From Chloroflexota bacterium (lineage in GTDB: Bacteria > Chloroflexota > Anaerolineae > UBA7937 > B3-Chlor): DNA of 64,000 bases. Position 1 is the first letter of the stretch. Each line of letters begins with the position of its first letter. The stretch covers positions 436,118-500,117 of the forward strand of contig JAUVXJ010000001.1 in assembly GCA_030603665.1 (NCBI GenBank). Direction: 5' to 3'. A program made the translations under genes and the position numbers. Below, one piece after another: positions 61,022 through 64,000 of the stretch. The notes below the pieces were generated by a model, which ran no database searches, was not told where the DNA came from, and saw only the letters and a program-made list of their open reading frames with translations.

Positions 61022-61247
61022 TTGCAGACGGCGTCCAATGATAGAGCTAGCAGGAACATATGCCACACTGAACGACACTCTTGGCGCGACCCCTGCTAAT
61101 TGGATTAGAGAGCCCGTGAGCGCGCGATCGAAGGGTGGTGAGGCAAGGCGCTAGACATTCGTACAGCTCGGGAACTGTACAAACGTCTAGTATGAAGACT
61201 GAACGAACGCCTGATGCGCCGGAAGGGATAACCCGATATGATGGAGA
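61022..61247. repeat. Duplicated intergenic block, copy B
   Basis: Partner of 44646-44873, ending in the same promoter element. Similarity by eye is strongest from ACTGAACGACACTC to TATGAT. Confidence 0.75.
61151..61242 (+). promoter_or_regulatory. Shared promoter/operator element, copy 4
   Basis: CTAGACATTCGTACAG, 8 bases (CTCGGGAA), CTGTACAAACGTCTAG: a near-perfect 16-base inverted repeat. Then GACTGAACGAAC, GCCTGATGCG, 18 bases and TATGAT. It lies about 200 bases upstream of sulfatase 5. Confidence 0.78.
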
Positions 61248-61440
61248 GGCAGGTCTTGGATGGCGTATCGCGTCGAGTTGCGTTCTTAGCCAGAGTGACG
61301 AGCGTCGCGAAAGGGAGTGAGGTCCGGTGCGACGCAGTTGACGTGTATCATGGAAGAAGCAAGAGGTCGCTCACAAACCATCGCGGAGCAATATGAGGTT
61401 CGAGTAGGCAAGACAGACAACATCTAAGGAGGTATGAATC

Positions 61441-63795
61441 ATGGCTCTCAAGGAATACAAACCCGGAACAGCATTCGCCGGCGTCATCGGACGCACGGTG
61501 GATCAATCGGAACCCGCGTGGCCCGAGCCGCTGCGGGCCAGAGAGGGCGCGCCCAACGTGCTGTTCATCGTTCTGGACGACACCGGCTTTGGGCAGCTTG
61601 GCTGCTACGGCAGTCCCATGAAGACGCCCAACCTGGACAAGCTGGCCGAGAACGGCCTGCTGTATAACAACATGCACACCACGGCGCTCTGCTCGCCCAC
61701 CCGCTCCTGCATCCTCACCGGGCGTAACCACCACTCCAACGCCATGTGCAGTATCACCGAGGGCTCTACCGGGTACCCAGGCGGCAACGCCAACATCCCC
61801 TTCGAGAACGGCTTCCTCTCGGAGATGCTGCTTCAGCAGGGCTACAACACCTACGGCATCGGCAAGTGGCACCTGACCCCGGCAGATCAAATCTCGGCGG
61901 CGGGGCCCTACGAACGCTGGCCGACGGGCCGTGGCTTCGAGCGCTTCTATGGTTTCCTGGGCGGCGAGACCCACCAGTACTACCCGGAGCTAGTCTACGA
62001 CAACCACCAGGTGGAGCCGCCGAAGACGCCCGAGGAGGGGTACCACGTAACCGAGGACCTGGTGGACAAGGCCGTCGGCTTCATCGCCGACGCCAAGCAG
62101 GTGGCGCCCAACAAACCTTTCTTCATGTACTTCTGCACGGGCGCCATGCACGCGCCGCACCACGTGCGCAAGGAGTGGGCCGACAAGTACGAGGGACAGT
62201 TTGACGACGGCTGGGAGGCCTATCGGGAGAAGGTCTTCGCCCGCCAGAAGGAACTGGGCGTCGTCCCGAAGGATGCCGAACTCTCCAGGCACGACCCCGA
62301 TGTGCCCAAGTGGGACACGCTCTCGGCGGAAGAGAAGAAACTGTACGCTCGCATGATGGAGGTCTACGCCGGATTCCTGGAGCACACCGACCACCACATC
62401 GGGCGACTCCTGGACTTCCTGAAAACCATCGGCCAGTTCGAAAACACGCTGATCATGGTCATCTCGGACAACGGCGCCAGCTCAGAGGGTGGTCCCACTG
62501 GCATGGTCAATGAGAACCTATTCTTCAACAACGTGCAGGCTTCGCTGGAGGAGAACCTGGCGGCCCTGGAGGACCTGGGCGGACCCAAGTACTTCAATCA
62601 CTACGCCTGGGGCTGGACCTGGGCCGGCAATACTCCCTTCCGCCGCTGGAAGCGAGAGACCTACCGAGGAGGCATCAGCGACCCCTTCATCGTGCACTGG
62701 CCCCAGGGGATCAAGGCCAAGGGCGAGATGCGCACCCAGTACACCCACGCCATCGACATGGTGCCGACGGTGCTGGACGCGCTGGGGATCGAGGCACCCA
62801 CGTCCATCAAGGGCGTTACCCAGTCGCCCATCGAGGGCATCAGCTTTGCCCATGCATTTGACAAGCCAAAGGCGGCGAGCAAGCGTCACACCCAGTACTT
62901 CGAGATGATGGGGCACCGTTCCATCTACCACGATGGCTGGCGGGCGGTCTGCCCCTGGCCCGGACCGTCGTTCACTGAAGCGGGCGCGTTTTTCGGCGTC
63001 CCTATCCCCGCGGAGAAGTTGACCGAACTAGATGCCACAAGCTGGGAGCTGTATCACGTGGCGGAGGACTTCGCTGAGAACCACGACGTGGCCGCGGAGA
63101 ACAGGGCCCAGTTGATCGAGATGATCGCCCAGTGGTACGTGGAGGCTGGAAAATACAACGTGATGCCGGTGGATGGGCGCGGCGTCCAGCGCCTCGCCGA
63201 AGAGCGCCCGCAGATCGCCGTCGGCCGAACCAGCTACACCTACTATCCACATACCCAGGCCGTGCCCCCGAATGCAGGACCACCCTTGCTGAACCGCACG
63301 CACTCCATCACGGCCGACGCGGAGATCCCGGAAGGTGGGGCGGAGGGGGCTTTGGTCTCCTTTGGCGGCAACGATGGTGGATACGCCCTCTACGTGAAAG
63401 ACGGCAAGCTCCAGTACGTGCACAACTACGTTTCCCGTGACTACCTGCAACTAGCATCGACGGAACCCATTACCGCCGGGAGACACCAGTTGCGGTACGA
63501 GTTCGAGGTCACCGGGAAGCCCGACTTCTCCAAGGGCAAGGGTTCACCGGGAAGGGCCCAACTGTACATCGACGGCAAGCTGGTGGGTCAGGCCGACTTC
63601 CCGGTCACCACTCCGCTTAGCCTGGGCCTGACCGGCGGCCTCACAGTGGGCGCCGACCCGGGAGCACCTGTCGCGCCGTTCTACGACTCGCCCTTCGAGT
63701 TCACCGGCACTGTTCACAGCGTGACCTTCGACGTCAGCGGCGACGTGATCAAGGACGAAGAAGCTGAGATGCGGGCCATCTTGGCGCGACAGTAG
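61441..63795 (+). CDS. Arylsulfatase, long form (Cys-type), copy 2
   Basis: 784 residues, colinear with 46052-48400 over its length, including the C-terminal beta-rich extension (about 600-784). Metal pair in IVLDDTGFGQLG, C84 in ALCSPTRSCILTGRNHH, GKWHLTPADQ, and ISDNGASSEGG. N-terminal 35 residues are polar with no signal peptide. Perfect AAGGAGGT ribosome site. GC-rich codons, unlike its paralogue at 46052. The only sulfatase here behind the shared promoter element, so it may answer to the local two-component system. Confidence 0.93.
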   Translation: MALKEYKPGTAFAGVIGRTVDQSEPAWPEPLRAREGAPNVLFIVLDDTGFGQLGCYGSPMKTPNLDKLAENGLLYNNMHTTALCSPTRSCILTGRNHHSNAMCSITEGSTGYPGGNANIPFENGFLSEMLLQQGYNTYGIGKWHLTPADQISAAGPYERWPTGRGFERFYGFLGGETHQYYPELVYDNHQVEPPKTPEEGYHVTEDLVDKAVGFIADAKQVAPNKPFFMYFCTGAMHAPHHVRKEWADKYEGQFDDGWEAYREKVFARQKELGVVPKDAELSRHDPDVPKWDTLSAEEKKLYARMMEVYAGFLEHTDHHIGRLLDFLKTIGQFENTLIMVISDNGASSEGGPTGMVNENLFFNNVQASLEENLAALEDLGGPKYFNHYAWGWTWAGNTPFRRWKRETYRGGISDPFIVHWPQGIKAKGEMRTQYTHAIDMVPTVLDALGIEAPTSIKGVTQSPIEGISFAHAFDKPKAASKRHTQYFEMMGHRSIYHDGWRAVCPWPGPSFTEAGAFFGVPIPAEKLTELDATSWELYHVAEDFAENHDVAAENRAQLIEMIAQWYVEAGKYNVMPVDGRGVQRLAEERPQIAVGRTSYTYYPHTQAVPPNAGPPLLNRTHSITADAEIPEGGAEGALVSFGGNDGGYALYVKDGKLQYVHNYVSRDYLQLASTEPITAGRHQLRYEFEVTGKPDFSKGKGSPGRAQLYIDGKLVGQADFPVTTPLSLGLTGGLTVGADPGAPVAPFYDSPFEFTGTVHSVTFDVSGDVIKDEEAEMRAILARQ

Positions 63796-63807
63796 GAAAC
63801 TAGCATT

Positions 63808-63838
63808 GGATTGGCGGCCCTCCAAGGATCGCCAGTCC
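63808..63838. repeat. REP palindrome, diverged copy
   Basis: GGATTGGCGGCCCTCC then AAGGATCGCCAGTCC; the arms pair with a few mismatches. Same family as the copy at 53915. Lies after the stop of sulfatase 5. Confidence 0.65.
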
Positions 63839-63863
63839 CCATACAAATACCTAGGAGGGTATG

Positions 63864-64000
63864 ATGGGTTGCTTGTTCGCTATCTTCGGGGGGCTGTTCC
63901 CACGCCTGGCCGTGCTGTTCATCTGGTTGGCTCGGCCTGTACTGTTCACTACTGCCATGGGCGGCAGATGGTTCTTGCCCTTGCTGGGCATCATCTTCCT
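63864..64000 (+). CDS. Small membrane protein, partial at right edge
   Basis: 45 codons are visible: MGCLFAIFGGLFPRLAVLFIWLARPVLF, then WFLPLLGIIF, hydrophobic throughout. AGGAGG stands 5 bases before ATG 63864 (a second ATG at 63861 is too close). The frame is open to the end of the window. Probably another of the small membrane proteins that alternate with sulfatases here. Confidence 0.65.
   Translation, partial: MGCLFAIFGGLFPRLAVLFIWLARPVLFTTAMGGRWFLPLLGIIF

Overview
The window looks like a chromosomal segment of an uncultured, probably anaerobic, GC-rich bacterium. The gene mix points to Chloroflexota, but this is inferred from gene style and not from a marker gene. The anaerobic signs are a tungsten-type aldehyde:ferredoxin oxidoreductase with a polyferredoxin, corrinoid methyltransferases, and radical-SAM sulfatase maturases in place of an oxygen-dependent formylglycine enzyme. 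No rRNA, tRNA or CRISPR array was found.

Region 1 (1-13.7 kb, minus strand) is one long operon-like run read from a sigma70-like promoter near 12.96 kb. In order it holds a MoaD-like protein, an AOR-family oxidoreductase, a four-cluster ferredoxin, four tandem FAD proteins of the SdhA/FrdA class, a lone [2Fe-2S] protein resembling the N-terminal half of SdhB, an M24 peptidase and a class-V aminotransferase that runs off the left edge. The spacers between the FAD genes keep pieces of the ferredoxin C-terminus, and at least two also keep a piece of the [2Fe-2S] start. The array therefore seems to have grown by duplicating a ferredoxin-flavoprotein-[2Fe-2S] unit. An Lrp/AsnC regulator with its own promoter follows upstream.

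Region 2 (13.7-24.8 kb) is a mixed catabolic area: an isochorismatase-family hydrolase, a truncated PEP-CTERM protein joined to an mttB relic, a phosphonate breakdown pair (PhnX plus a class-III PLP enzyme resembling PbfA) with a 42-bp direct repeat at both ends of the PLP gene, panB, then an M19 dipeptidase, a nitrilase-family amidase and an M29-type metalloprotein in one minus-strand run.

Region 3 (24.8-31.9 kb) is a methyltransferase cluster: a second Lrp/AsnC regulator, a MtaA/MtbA-type methyltransferase, a corrinoid protein, a dead amidohydrolase and two MttB-family proteins without pyrrolysine. The promoter, a palindromic operator candidate and the first part of the Lrp gene are copied in decayed form in front of the second mttB homologue.

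Region 4 (32.7-64 kb) alternates small membrane or envelope proteins (YihY, MscS-like, two DUF308, DUF4282, RDD, DUF2254, UPF0114, a coiled-coil protein) with five sulfatases, two anaerobic sulfatase maturases, a SulP permease and a HAD hydrolase. A MASE3-PAS-GAF histidine kinase with a NarL-type regulator and a lone receiver sits inside it. Four copies of one promoter element, with ATTCGTACAG-type half-sites and a fixed distance to the -10 box, precede the MscS-like gene, the lone receiver, one DUF308 gene and one sulfatase, which suggests a regulon. None of the sulfatases shows a signal peptide, so desulfation appears to be cytoplasmic. REP-type palindromes and a RAYT transposase gene mark the 53.9-63.8 kb part.
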